64,000 bases of DNA. Source: Novosphingobium sp. ST904 (lineage in GTDB: Bacteria > Pseudomonadota > Alphaproteobacteria > Sphingomonadales > Sphingomonadaceae). Location: the NCBI RefSeq assembly GCF_001298105.1, contig NZ_LGJH01000162.1, positions 107,762 to 171,761 of the forward strand. Direction: 5' to 3'. The position numbers were made by a program, and so were the translations under genes. Of this stretch, positions 15,164 through 23,857 are shown piece by piece; the stretch's first letter is position 1; every line of letters begins with the position of its first letter. Under the pieces are notes generated by a model. It ran no database searches and was not told the DNA's origin. It saw only the letters and a program-made list of their open reading frames with translations.

Positions 15164-16222
15164 TTAAGCTGTTCTATTTATCCGGTGTTTAACATCCAAA
15201 CACGCAATTCGTGCGATTTCGACCAATCCTTCCGACAAGAACAGCTCTGCGTCCTGGCTGTTCCCAAGCAGCGATTGGTGCAACGCAATAAGTCGGGCAA
15301 CGAGCCTTTCCAGCCGATTCCCCCGCCAAATCCTGAGTTGAGCGCCAAGGGCCGCCTTGTCTTTCCAGAAAATCCGGCGGGCAGCGGTCTCCGAATCGAT
15401 CAGCCCCGCTATATCGCCACTGCGCCCGAGTCGCGCGTTGAGCGCGGCCAACTGCGCTGTCCTGCGCTCAAAGGCCAGGAGCAGGCCCACGGGATTGATC
15501 CCCTGGTCCCGCATTCTCTTGAGTTCCGGACCAATCGCCTCACGTCGCCCACCCAGCACGGCATCGACCAGGGGTCCGAAGTCATCGTCCTCCGTAGAGG
15601 CTCCAACCGCATCGAGGTCGGCTGCCGTCACCGGTCGCGGCGTTTCCGGGCCTGCGTCGAGATAGAGCGCCAGCTTCGTCACTTCGGAGCGGGCAAGGCG
15701 AGTATCCAGACCCGATGCGCGCGCAATCCTTTCCGCAAGGTCGCTGCCCATCTTGAGCCCGGCCCCGTTGGCCATGGTCCGTACCGCGCTTGTCGCAGCG
15801 CCGAGATCGGGCGGATAGAACATGGCCACCAGCCCATCCGGCCTTGCCGCAAGCAGCTTGGCCGTTCGCGACTTGTCGGTCGCCCCGGTCGCAACGATCA
15901 GCACCGGACAGGCATCGACCTCGTTCTCGATCAAGATCTGTACGGCATCATGCGCCTCGTCGCCTTGCGCACGCACCCAGATGTGGCGCGAAGTACCTCC
16001 GAACAGCGAATTTGAACGCGCCTCGTCGCCGAGCCTTACCGGGTCCTTGCGAAGATCGGAGCCCGCCATCTCGACACGCTCGCCAGGATCGGGGAGGAGC
16101 GAGACGATCCGGGCGGCAGCGTCGCTTGCCCCGGCCTCATCCGGTCCGCAAAAGAAGAAGACCCGCGCCTGCTGAGCAGCGCGGGTCGCAAGACCACCGA
16201 AATCCTTCTGGGTCGCCTTCAT
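15164..16222 (-). CDS. holA: DNA polymerase III subunit delta
   Basis: The delta subunit opens the beta sliding clamp within the clamp-loader complex. The 352-residue length, the VFFFCGPDEAGASDAAARIV start, the VLIVATGATDKSRTAKLLA segment and the C-terminal SLLGNSQDAELFLSEGLVEI helices fit the alphaproteobacterial family. It follows lptE by 24 bases in the leuS-lptE-holA run, whose conserved order supports the call despite the low conservation of HolA proteins. Confidence 0.88.
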   Translation of the reverse strand: MKATQKDFGGLATRAAQQARVFFFCGPDEAGASDAAARIVSLLPDPGERVEMAGSDLRKDPVRLGDEARSNSLFGGTSRHIWVRAQGDEAHDAVQILIENEVDACPVLIVATGATDKSRTAKLLAARPDGLVAMFYPPDLGAATSAVRTMANGAGLKMGSDLAERIARASGLDTRLARSEVTKLALYLDAGPETPRPVTAADLDAVGASTEDDDFGPLVDAVLGGRREAIGPELKRMRDQGINPVGLLLAFERRTAQLAALNARLGRSGDIAGLIDSETAARRIFWKDKAALGAQLRIWRGNRLERLVARLIALHQSLLGNSQDAELFLSEGLVEIARIACLDVKHRINRTA

Positions 16223-16246
16223 CTTTCCGCAGCCCGCATTACCGGA

Positions 16247-16759
16247 TTACTGCTTCGTATCGCCGCGCAAGCGCAGCGCGACGGTCGTGACGATACGGCT
16301 TGCAACATCCTTCGACATGTTTTCGAGCGCGGTCTGCTCGGCCGCGATCGTTGCATAGTCCGAAGAAACCACGTCGATCCCCGCATCCGAACCTGCCGTG
16401 GCGTCCAGCACGATCTCGTTGCTAGACAGGTCAACAAGCTGGTAGCGCGCGCGCAGGGTGCGCCGTTCACGGCCGATAGTGTCGTCCGAGAGAAGGGCGA
16501 AGCCTTCAAGCTTATCGTCAAGACGCACGTCGAGGCGATAGCGCGGTGAGGCGTCCGACTTGTCGGAGCCAAGCTGATCGACCAGCGCATTGCGCACCAG
16601 CCAGCCTGCACGCCCCTCGATCGCGGCGACCTGTACGCCTGTGAGACCCCGCGCCACCGCACCGCTGCCCCCGCCCGAATACATCGGCTGGAGGCCGCAG
16701 CCGGTCAGCGTCACCGCTCCGAGGAGGACGGGTCCGACAAGGCGCAGGAAACGCTTCAC
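16247..16759 (-). CDS. lptE: LPS assembly lipoprotein LptE
   Basis: LptE is the outer-membrane lipoprotein plug of the LptD translocon that inserts lipopolysaccharide. The 170-residue product has a lipoprotein signal with lipobox LTGC and acylated cysteine at residue 21, followed by GLQPMYSGGGSG, the usual LptE start. The VVSSDYATIAAEQTALENMS and RIVTTVALRL segments fit the C-terminal alpha/beta part. Its ATG overlaps the leuS stop by four bases. Confidence 0.88.
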   Translation of the reverse strand: MKRFLRLVGPVLLGAVTLTGCGLQPMYSGGGSGAVARGLTGVQVAAIEGRAGWLVRNALVDQLGSDKSDASPRYRLDVRLDDKLEGFALLSDDTIGRERRTLRARYQLVDLSSNEIVLDATAGSDAGIDVVSSDYATIAAEQTALENMSKDVASRIVTTVALRLRGDTKQ

Positions 16760-19287
16760 GCGACGAGATTGACCAGGCGGTCGGGAACGACGATCACTTT
16801 CCTCACCTCGGCTCCATCCAGCGCACGCTGCACTTTCTCGCTGGCAAGGGCAAGCGCTTCAAGTTCTTCCTTCGAAGTGCCCTTGGCCACGGTCAGGGTA
16901 TCGCGCAGCTTGCCCTTCACCTGGACGGCGACAGTCACTTCGTCCTCGACCAGCAGCGCCGGATCGACATCAGGCCATGAAGCCTGCGAGACGAGGCCTT
17001 CCCCGAAGGTTTCGAAAGCTTCTTCGGCGAGGTGCGGCATCATCGGCGAGACGAGCAGCAGAACCGTGCGGATCGCGTTCGAGCGGCTGGCCGAAGGGGC
17101 CGCCTTCTCGACCGCGCCGGTCAGTTCGTAGATGCGCGCCACGGCCTTGTTGAAGCCCAGCGATTCGATGTCCGAAGCCACCGCAGCCACCGTCTGGTGA
17201 GCCTTGCGGTCGATGGCCTTGTCCTCGCCCGTCACCGAAGCGTCGTACTGCGCGAACAGACGCCAGAGGCGCTGGACGAAGCGGCCGCAGCCCTCGATGC
17301 CGGCTTCCGACCACGGCAGGTCGCGCTCCGGCGGGCTGTCGGACAGCATGAACCAGCGGATCGCGTCGGCGCCGTAAGTCGCGACGATCTCGTCGGGGTC
17401 GACGACGTTCTTCTTCGACTTCGACATCTTGATGACGCGGCCGACTTCGACGGCGGCACCGTCAGCCTTCAGCGTCGCACCGTCCGAGGTCCGGTCGATC
17501 TCGCCGGGCGAGAAGTAGATCGGCTGACCGTTGGCATCGTTGATCCGGAAGTAGGTCTCGTGCGTGACCATGCCCTGCGTGAACAGGCTGGCGAAGGGTT
17601 CCTTCACCTCGACCTTGCCGATGCGGGCCAGCGCGCGCGTCCAGAAACGCGCGTAGAGCAAGTGCAGGATCGCATGCTCGATACCGCCGATGTACTGCTC
17701 CACCGGCAGCCATTCAGCAATCTTGGCCGGATCGAAGGGCTTGTCGTCAGGCTGGCTGGCGAAGCGCAGGAAGTACCACGAAGAGTCGACGAACGTGTCG
17801 AGCGTGTCGGTTTCGCGGCGCGCGGCGTGGCCGCACTGCGGGCAATCGACATGCTTCCAGGTCGGGTGGCGAACGAGCGGGTTGCCGGGGGTCGAGAAAT
17901 CGACGTCCTCGGGCAGCGTGACCGGCAGGTGCTTCTTGGGCACCGGTACCACGCCGCAAACCTCGCAGTGGATGAACGGGATCGGCGTGCCCCAATAGCG
18001 CTGGCGCGAGACGCCCCAGTCGCGCAGGCGCCACACGGTCTTGCCCTCACCCCAGCCTTCGGCTTCGGCGCGCGCGATGACGGCGGCCTTGGCGTCCTTC
18101 ACGGCCATGCCGTTGAGGAAATCGGAGTGGACGCAGACGCCGTCACCGGCCTCGGACTCGCCGTCGAACGGCTTGTCGGCATCGGCCTCGCTCGCCGCCA
18201 CGACCCGCAAGATCGGCAAGCCGTACTTGGTGGCGAATTCGAAGTCGCGCTGGTCGTGCCCGGGAACGGCCATGACCGCGCCGGTGCCGTAGTCCATCAG
18301 CACGAAGTTGGCGATGTAGACCGGCAGGTCGGCGCCCGTGAACGGATGCCTGGCCTTGATGCCGGTATCGAAGCCCAGCTTCTCGGCAGTTTCCAGCTCG
18401 GCCGCGGTGGTGCCGCCCTGCTTGCACAGCGCGATGAATTCCTCGACCTCGGGACGACCCTGCGCAACCGCCTGCGCGATCGGGTGATCGGCGGCGACGG
18501 CGACGAAGCTGGCACCGAAGATCGTGTCCGGACGGGTCGAGTAGACTTCCACCGAACCGATGCCGCCGACTTCGGCAGTCAGGTCGAACTTGAACTGCAG
18601 GCCCTGGCTCTTGCCGATCCAGTTCTCCTGCATCGTGCGGACCTTCTCGGGCCACTTGTCGAGCGTGGAGAGACCGTCCAGCAGTTCGTCGGCGAAGTCG
18701 GTGATCTTGAGGAACCACTGGGAGAGCTTGCGCTTCTCCACCAGCGCGCCCGAGCGCCAGCCGCGCCCGTCGATCACCTGTTCATTGGCGAGCACGGTCA
18801 TGTCAACCGGATCCCAGTTCACCGCCGATTCCTTGCGGTAAACCAGATCGTTTGCGTAGAGATCGAGGAACAGCGCCTGCTCGTGGCCGTAGTATTCCGG
18901 CTCGCAGGTGGCGATCTCGCGGCTCCAGTCGAGCGCAAAGCCCAGGCGCTTCAACTGCGCCTTCATGTTGGCGATGTTCTCGCGCGTCCAGCCGCCGGGG
19001 TGGACGCCCTTTTCCATGGCCGCGTTCTCGGCGGGCATGCCGAACGCGTCCCAGCCCATCGGGTGGAGCACTTCATGGCCGGTCATACGCTTGTAGCGCG
19101 CCAGCACGTCGCCCATCGTGTAATTGCGCACGTGGCCGATATGGATGCGCCCCGAGGGATAGGGGAACATCTCAAGCACGAAGCTGCGCGGCTTCGACGA
19201 GGTATCGTCCGCCTTGAAGCACTGCGCGTCGTCCCACGCAGCCTGCCAGCGCGTGTCCGCCTGAGCCGGATCGAACCGCTCGGTCAT
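16756..19287 (-). CDS. leuS: Leucine--tRNA ligase
   Basis: An 843-residue class I aminoacyl-tRNA synthetase that charges tRNA-Leu. The HIGH motif is seen in SGRIHIGHVRNY near residue 43, and KMSKSKKNVVDP lies near residue 619. An editing (CP1) domain with the TRPDTIFGASF threonine-rich region separates them, and the anticodon-binding and C-terminal domains end in KVIVVPDRLVNLVA. The start at 19287 is preferred because an AGGAG lies about 10 bases upstream. It heads the leuS-lptE-holA unit. Confidence 0.97.
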   Translation of the reverse strand: MTERFDPAQADTRWQAAWDDAQCFKADDTSSKPRSFVLEMFPYPSGRIHIGHVRNYTMGDVLARYKRMTGHEVLHPMGWDAFGMPAENAAMEKGVHPGGWTRENIANMKAQLKRLGFALDWSREIATCEPEYYGHEQALFLDLYANDLVYRKESAVNWDPVDMTVLANEQVIDGRGWRSGALVEKRKLSQWFLKITDFADELLDGLSTLDKWPEKVRTMQENWIGKSQGLQFKFDLTAEVGGIGSVEVYSTRPDTIFGASFVAVAADHPIAQAVAQGRPEVEEFIALCKQGGTTAAELETAEKLGFDTGIKARHPFTGADLPVYIANFVLMDYGTGAVMAVPGHDQRDFEFATKYGLPILRVVAASEADADKPFDGESEAGDGVCVHSDFLNGMAVKDAKAAVIARAEAEGWGEGKTVWRLRDWGVSRQRYWGTPIPFIHCEVCGVVPVPKKHLPVTLPEDVDFSTPGNPLVRHPTWKHVDCPQCGHAARRETDTLDTFVDSSWYFLRFASQPDDKPFDPAKIAEWLPVEQYIGGIEHAILHLLYARFWTRALARIGKVEVKEPFASLFTQGMVTHETYFRINDANGQPIYFSPGEIDRTSDGATLKADGAAVEVGRVIKMSKSKKNVVDPDEIVATYGADAIRWFMLSDSPPERDLPWSEAGIEGCGRFVQRLWRLFAQYDASVTGEDKAIDRKAHQTVAAVASDIESLGFNKAVARIYELTGAVEKAAPSASRSNAIRTVLLLVSPMMPHLAEEAFETFGEGLVSQASWPDVDPALLVEDEVTVAVQVKGKLRDTLTVAKGTSKEELEALALASEKVQRALDGAEVRKVIVVPDRLVNLVA

Positions 19288-19360
19288 CTTAATCGAGTCT
19301 CCTGCGGGCATATTCCCGCAATTTCGCGGCACCGGCCGGTGCCGCGTATGAAAAAACTAA

Positions 19361-19828
19361 TCAGCCGCCGATCGAATTGCGGCGAAGGTCACGCGCGCGG
19401 GTGAGGATGATGTCCTCAAGCTTCTGCACCGTTGCAGCCTGAACCGGCGCCGGCGCCCAGACGCCGTTGGTCGAGACTTCGCGCTGGCCAGTCACGCGCA
19501 GGGCGTCGGCACGCAGGTCCTTGTCGAGGATCATCACCGTGATCTTGACGCGCTCGTTGGGTTCCTTGGGATTGGTGTACCAATCGGTGACGATGACGCC
19601 GCCGGCGCTGTCCGACTGGAGCAGCGGCATGAACGAGAGCGAATCGAGGCTGGCGCGCCACAGGTAGCTGTTCACGCCGATCGTCGTCACCGCCGAAGGG
19701 GCGATCGAGGACTGGACCTGCTTCCTGCCACCGCCGCAACCGGCCAGCGCAAGCGCCGCGACGGCGCAAAAGCCCGCAGTCGCCAGCGATCGAGCGGAGA
19801 GAAGGCCGGTATGGGTGCTGCCTGTCAT
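19361..19828 (-). CDS. DUF3576 domain lipoprotein
   Basis: A 155-residue predicted lipoprotein with the lipobox ALAGC (cysteine at residue 31) and a mature part containing IGVNSYLWRASLDSLSFMPL and VTDWYTNPKEPNERVKITV, the hallmark segments of DUF3576, a family found mainly in alphaproteobacteria beside leuS. The function is unknown; the position next to lptE suggests an envelope role. The ATG at 19828 is preferred to an upstream start because the signal peptide begins there. It is 73 bases upstream of leuS and probably in the same transcript. Confidence 0.8.
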   Translation of the reverse strand: MTGSTHTGLLSARSLATAGFCAVAALALAGCGGGRKQVQSSIAPSAVTTIGVNSYLWRASLDSLSFMPLLQSDSAGGVIVTDWYTNPKEPNERVKITVMILDKDLRADALRVTGQREVSTNGVWAPAPVQAATVQKLEDIILTRARDLRRNSIGG

Positions 19829-20139
19829 CGTAATTCCCAGTTCCTGTCTTGGCGCGTTCGCCGGACTTCCGGTAAACCTGCCGTGAAACGCCTCTATAGC
19901 CGCCGTTGCCCGGGCGGCAAGTGCGGCTGCATCAGCTTGCCGCCATAACGGGTGCAAGGCTAAACGCATGCTGAACGCCCCTCTCCCATCCGCGATCAGG
20001 CTGTGTTAAGTTGCAAGCCTGAAAGATCGCGGAATGGTGGAACGCCGATCCCGCAACAGGATCGTGAACCGGCGAGATGGAAAGGCAAGGCGGGAATTTC
20101 GCAATGGAAGCCGAAGCAACACGCGCGTCGAAAGGCGGA
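19829..20139. other. 311-base divergent intergenic region
   Basis: This stretch separates the minus-strand DUF3576-leuS unit from the plus-strand secreted protein gene. It must hold promoters for both directions, but I see no convincing -35/-10 pair, riboswitch or repeat. A short imperfect hairpin (CGATCC ... GGATCG near 20050) is the only structure noticed. Confidence 0.4.
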
Positions 20140-20855
20140 ATGAAGACCGGCCTCTTGCTGGCCTGCTGCGTGACCGTGCTTGCCCTTCCCAGCGCCGTTC
20201 TTGCGTTCACCACCAATTTCAAGACTGCGCAGACGGAGAAATCGGTCGATTCGCTCGATCCGGAGACCTCTCCAGAAAACCTGTCGCGCGCCATCGCCAT
20301 GCGCTCTCTTGCCAAAGGTCAACCGTTTCCCTTCACTCCGGCAGCACCTCCGGGCCGCCTCGAACGCGCGGTTACGGTTGCCGTTCGCTTCGATCCGGAA
20401 GCGGCGAAGGCGATTATCGTGCGTAATCGCCTTCAGATCGCTCGCACGACAAGGATGTCGGGCCCCTTCGCATAGCTCCCAACGCCTTCAATCTCGGCGT
20501 GGCGCGCGGCTATCAGAACTTCGCCCCCGAAACGGCGCCGCAAGCCTTGGGCAAGGGGCTTTCCGATGCGCCAGAGTTGAAGAAATTCAGCCTTCAGGCC
20601 GGAACGGCCGACCAGAAGGAATCGCGCTTCAGCCCCCGAATCTCGATCGATGAAAAGCATGTGGCAGGTCGCGCCCCTCGCACGTTCTCGGGTGAAGCGG
20701 GCGAAGTCGATCTGGGGGGCGCCTACCGCGTCACCGAGAATCTCGATGTCACTGCCGGCCTGCGTTATTCGCAAGAGCGGGAACGCCTTGTTCCCCTCAC
20801 CGATGGCCGCCAGGACAGTCAGGCAGTTTACGTAGGAACCCAATTCAGGTTCTGA
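20140..20855 (+). CDS. Small secreted, possibly outer-membrane protein (one frame break)
   Basis: I do not recognise a named family. The start at 20140 (AAGG upstream) begins a clear signal peptide, with hydrophobic core LLLACCVTVLALPSAVLA. The mature part has alternating strands and ends in YVGTQFRF, a terminal phenylalanine with alternating hydrophobics as in outer-membrane beta-barrels. The first frame stops at 20475 and the rest lies one frame away. Adding one C near 20440 joins RLQIASHDKDVGPLRIAPN. The product of about 238 residues would be a small barrel or periplasmic protein. It stands alone between divergent and downstream units. Confidence 0.6.
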
Positions 20856-20997
20856 TCCGTGCAGCCATAATTGCACTTCTCTCAATCAATTCGCCGCAAA
20901 TAAGCTCCGAGAGCGATGGGCTTCGGCTTGCCCTGCGCGGCTGGTTTCCATAGCACTGCAGGTGGTGGATGCTTCACTAAAAGGCGAAAGGCTTTCT

Positions 20998-21720
20998 ATG
21001 GCGCGCGTTGCTATCGTTACCGGTGGGACCAGGGGTATCGGGGAGGCTGTTTCACTGGCCCTCCAGGAACGGGGTCACACCGTAGTTGCAAATTACGCAG
21101 GCAATGAAGAGAAGGCAAAGGCCTTTACGGAACGGACCGGAATCCCTGCCTACCGATGGGACGTCGGCGACCACGAAGCCACGCTTGAGGGCGTGGCAAG
21201 GGTGACCGAAGAAGTCGGTCCCGTGGACATCGTCATCAACAACGCGGGCATCACCCGTGACGGCGTGCTTCACAAGATGACCTTCGACGACTGGAACGAA
21301 GTCATGCGAATCAATCTTGGCGGTTGCTTCAACATGGCCAAGGCCACGTTTTCCGGAATGCGGGATCGCGGCTGGGGTCGCATCGTCAATATCGGCTCGA
21401 TCAACGGCCAGGCCGGACAATATGGCCAGGTGAACTACGCCGCAGCCAAATCCGGCATCCATGGCTTCACGAAGGCCCTTGCGCAGGAAGGCGCCAAGTA
21501 CGGCGTCACCGTCAACGCCATCGCGCCCGGCTACATCGACACGGACATGGTGGCAGCCGTTCCCGCACCGGTCCTTGAGAAGATCGTGGCGAAGATTCCA
21601 GTCGGCCGCCTCGGCAGCGCTTACGAAATCGCTCGCGGCTGCGCGTTCCTCTGCTCGGAAAATGCAGCTTTCGTGACGGGATCGACGTTGAGCATCAACG
21701 GCGGCCAACACATGTATTGA
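20998..21720 (+). CDS. phaB: Acetoacetyl-CoA reductase-like short-chain dehydrogenase
   Basis: A 240-residue classical SDR. The Rossmann motif is TGGTRGIGEA, followed by NNAGITRD, and the catalytic serine and Tyr-x-x-x-Lys lie in IGSINGQAGQYGQVNYAAAK. The GQAGQYGQVNYAAAKSGIHG string and the C-terminal GGQHMY resemble NADPH-dependent acetoacetyl-CoA reductases of polyhydroxybutyrate synthesis more than FabG. The symbol is therefore tentative, because no other pha gene is nearby. The ATG at 20998 lies after AAAGG. Confidence 0.8.
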   Translation: MARVAIVTGGTRGIGEAVSLALQERGHTVVANYAGNEEKAKAFTERTGIPAYRWDVGDHEATLEGVARVTEEVGPVDIVINNAGITRDGVLHKMTFDDWNEVMRINLGGCFNMAKATFSGMRDRGWGRIVNIGSINGQAGQYGQVNYAAAKSGIHGFTKALAQEGAKYGVTVNAIAPGYIDTDMVAAVPAPVLEKIVAKIPVGRLGSAYEIARGCAFLCSENAAFVTGSTLSINGGQHMY

Positions 21721-21728
21721 GGCATTAC

Positions 21729-21765
21729 GCGTATCAGGCGGGGGCCCGGCCGTCGCCTGATACGC
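21729..21765. terminator. Bidirectional terminator between phaB-like gene and ynfA
   Basis: GCGTATCAGGCG (21729-21740) pairs perfectly over 12 bases with CGCCTGATACGC (21754-21765). The hairpin lies between convergent stops at 21720 and 21768. There is no T run on either side. Confidence 0.75.
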
Positions 21766-21767
21766 AA

Positions 21768-22094
21768 CTATCCCCGATGCGGTCCGAACAGGATCACTGC
21801 CGCCCCGACTAGGCAAAGCGCGGCGCCTCCCATATCCCAGCGATCCGGCTTCACACCTTCCGCCAGCCAGAGCCACAGCAGCGCGGAGGCTATGTAGATT
21901 CCGCCGTAAGCCGCATAGGCACGCCCGGCATGATCGCTTTCGACCAGCGTCAGCAGCCAGGCGAAGATCGCCAGCGACATGCAGCCGGGAATGAGCCAGA
22001 GCGGCGACTTTCCCATGCGCAACCAGGCCCAGAAGGCAAAGCACCCGCCGATCTCGGCAAGCGCCGCACCGACATAGATCAGGACTGACAGCAC
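21768..22094 (-). CDS. YnfA family small membrane protein
   Basis: A 108-residue integral membrane protein of the YnfA/UPF0060 family, which has four helices and resembles SMR transporters. Conserved strings are ALAEIGGCFAFWAWLR, AGRAYAAYGGIYIASALLW and the C-terminal GGAALCLVGAAVILFG. The GTG at 22094 is chosen because it gives the family's normal N-terminus and follows TGAGGG. The transport substrate is not established for the family. The upstream HIT gene ends 13 bases before it. Confidence 0.85.
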   Translation of the reverse strand: MLSVLIYVGAALAEIGGCFAFWAWLRMGKSPLWLIPGCMSLAIFAWLLTLVESDHAGRAYAAYGGIYIASALLWLWLAEGVKPDRWDMGGAALCLVGAAVILFGPHRG

Positions 22095-22107
22095 GGCCTG
22101 CGTGCCC

Positions 22108-22536
22108 TCAGCCGAACGCCTGCCTGAGCCACGTGACCAGTTCAGCAAGGTCCGGGCCTTCCAGCGAAACCGCATGTCCCAGGTCGGGAACCTTGGGCCA
22201 GCCACAGTCGACGAACTCCCGCCCCTTCCATTCGCGGGTACCTTCGTAACGCGGGATCACATGGAAATGGACGTGAGGGTCCACCATCATCAACATGAGG
22301 TAGTTTATTCGGGCATAGGAAACCGCCTTGCCCAACGCGCTTTCGATCGCGGCGGTCACGATCTTCAGGTCGGCATGTGCTTCGGCGGCGAGATCACCGA
22401 ACGCGGTGGCCTCCGACTTCGCCGCCAGTACCAGCGAACCCAGCGTCGGCTGGGCAGGCCTTGCCAGCACCACCCAGTGATCGAATTCGGCGACGAGCGT
22501 GGCCGGATAGCCGAACTTTTCCATCGTCCCGTTCAT
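22108..22536 (-). CDS. HIT family hydrolase
   Basis: A 142-residue histidine-triad protein with the active-site motif HVHFHVIPRY, in which the middle histidine is the nucleophile toward nucleotide phosphates. The start at 22536 follows a strong GAAGGAG. The 13-base gap to ynfA and the closeness of the CDP-alcohol phosphatidyltransferase upstream suggest one minus-strand transcript. HIT proteins act on dinucleoside polyphosphates or nucleotidyl conjugates; a link to CDP-lipid turnover is possible but only inferred. Confidence 0.85.
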   Translation of the reverse strand: MNGTMEKFGYPATLVAEFDHWVVLARPAQPTLGSLVLAAKSEATAFGDLAAEAHADLKIVTAAIESALGKAVSYARINYLMLMMVDPHVHFHVIPRYEGTREWKGREFVDCGWPKVPDLGHAVSLEGPDLAELVTWLRQAFG

Positions 22537-22549
22537 TACCGACGCTCCT

Positions 22550-23686
22550 TCAGGTTTCCGCCAACCACGAGGTGATCTGGCCGCCCCGCGCCCGAACGAT
22601 CCAGGCCTGCACCAGGCGCACGGCATGAACGAGGCAGGAAATCGCGGTCCACCACGCCACGGCGATCAGGCCAAGATCCGGTCGCGCGAACAGCATGGCG
22701 ACGAACAGGATCACCATGTTGGGGTTGCGACGGGCCGTGATGAGCCGGAACCGGCTATCGAACTTACGCCAGACGTGAATGTGCATCAGGCCGTTCTGCC
22801 TCATGAACACGCCTTCGATCAGGCGCTGAACAACGTATCCGCCCTGGATCGCTCCCTGCACCCACCAGAAGGTAGTCGTATCGTAGGCCAGGCCCCAGGT
22901 AGCGAGGCCGGTTGCCCAGAACCACCACCAGAACGGTGGATGGACGAGATCCATGCCATGGTCCGCAACATTACCCCATTCCGAAGACGTGATCGTGCAG
23001 CGGGCCAGTTTGCCGTCAACGGTGTCCAGAACCATGAACACGAGGCCCAGCGCCATTCCGAGCCAATAGTGCCCGTAGGCGAAGAGGAAAGTCGCGGCCA
23101 CGCAGAACACCGCGCCGACGGCGGTGACCATGTTCGGCGTGATGTGCAGCTTCGCGCAGACACGCGTCAGTACCAGGGCCCATTCCGGCCAGAGGTATTT
23201 GGTCAGTACATCGGTGACGCCCTTGTAGGCCCCGAAGTAGCTGGCCCTTTCGATCGGACGCACGGTCTCAGCGTCAAGCGCCATGAGAAACGGCGTCTCG
23301 CGCTTGCGAAGCTGCTTGTTCTCCACGGTGGGGCCACTCTCGAAGGCAACCACATCGAGTCCCGATGGATCGCCAAGCGGAGTACCCGATCTCATCGCCT
23401 CCGCGACTCGGGAGGCCTGATCTGCATCCGCCGCATGAGCTAGCGCGGGGACACCGCCGAGCGTGAGCACCATGCGGGGGCGCGTGGTGATGTATTTGAA
23501 CCACGCCGGATCCCACGCAAAAGCGGCGTTCGAAAGAACCGCAGGGCCGGCAGGAACGGCAGAGCCGGGAACCAGTCCGTTCGCGCGCGCGATGCGCGCG
23601 ACGCGCTCGGCCATCGTAAGACCCCAGAGCTGAACGGGGTTTTCGCCGATATTGACGACGAGGGGGGGAGTGTCATTTTCGACCAT
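22550..23686 (-). CDS. CDP-alcohol phosphatidyltransferase with extra N-terminal domain
   Basis: A 378-residue integral membrane enzyme that should transfer a phospho-group from a CDP-activated donor to an alcohol, releasing CMP. The full catalytic signature D-G-x2-A-R-x8-G-x3-D-x3-D is present (DGKLAR, then GNVADHGMD). About 165 residues precede the membrane part and look like a degenerate nucleotidyltransferase-type domain (PVQLWGLTMAERVARIA, LRKRETPFL), joined by YKGVTDVLTKYLW. This two-part layout recalls inositol-phosphate cytidylyltransferase/transferase fusions. It is divergent from the lipid-kinase operon by 171 bases. Head group and acceptor are unknown. The ATG at 23686 lacks a clear Shine-Dalgarno. 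Confidence 0.82.
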   Translation of the reverse strand: MVENDTPPLVVNIGENPVQLWGLTMAERVARIARANGLVPGSAVPAGPAVLSNAAFAWDPAWFKYITTRPRMVLTLGGVPALAHAADADQASRVAEAMRSGTPLGDPSGLDVVAFESGPTVENKQLRKRETPFLMALDAETVRPIERASYFGAYKGVTDVLTKYLWPEWALVLTRVCAKLHITPNMVTAVGAVFCVAATFLFAYGHYWLGMALGLVFMVLDTVDGKLARCTITSSEWGNVADHGMDLVHPPFWWWFWATGLATWGLAYDTTTFWWVQGAIQGGYVVQRLIEGVFMRQNGLMHIHVWRKFDSRFRLITARRNPNMVILFVAMLFARPDLGLIAVAWWTAISCLVHAVRLVQAWIVRARGGQITSWLAET

Positions 23687-23857
23687 GGACCGGCCGTAAT
23701 ATGTCACGCCTCCACTGGCAATCTTGCGAGTTGCACAGAACGCGCAGGAAATTGAGGGTCTTGCAAGTGGCGCCAATCCGCCATAGAACTGTAACCTTAA
23801 TGTGTCAGTTGATGTTTCCTGATGATTTTTCGGCTCGGGATGCCTACATAGGCCCCC

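Noticed and set aside
17032..19404. Plus-strand 790-residue frame opposite leuS
   Set aside because: It is an antisense shadow of leuS with no motif; leuS and its neighbours form a conserved run on the other strand.
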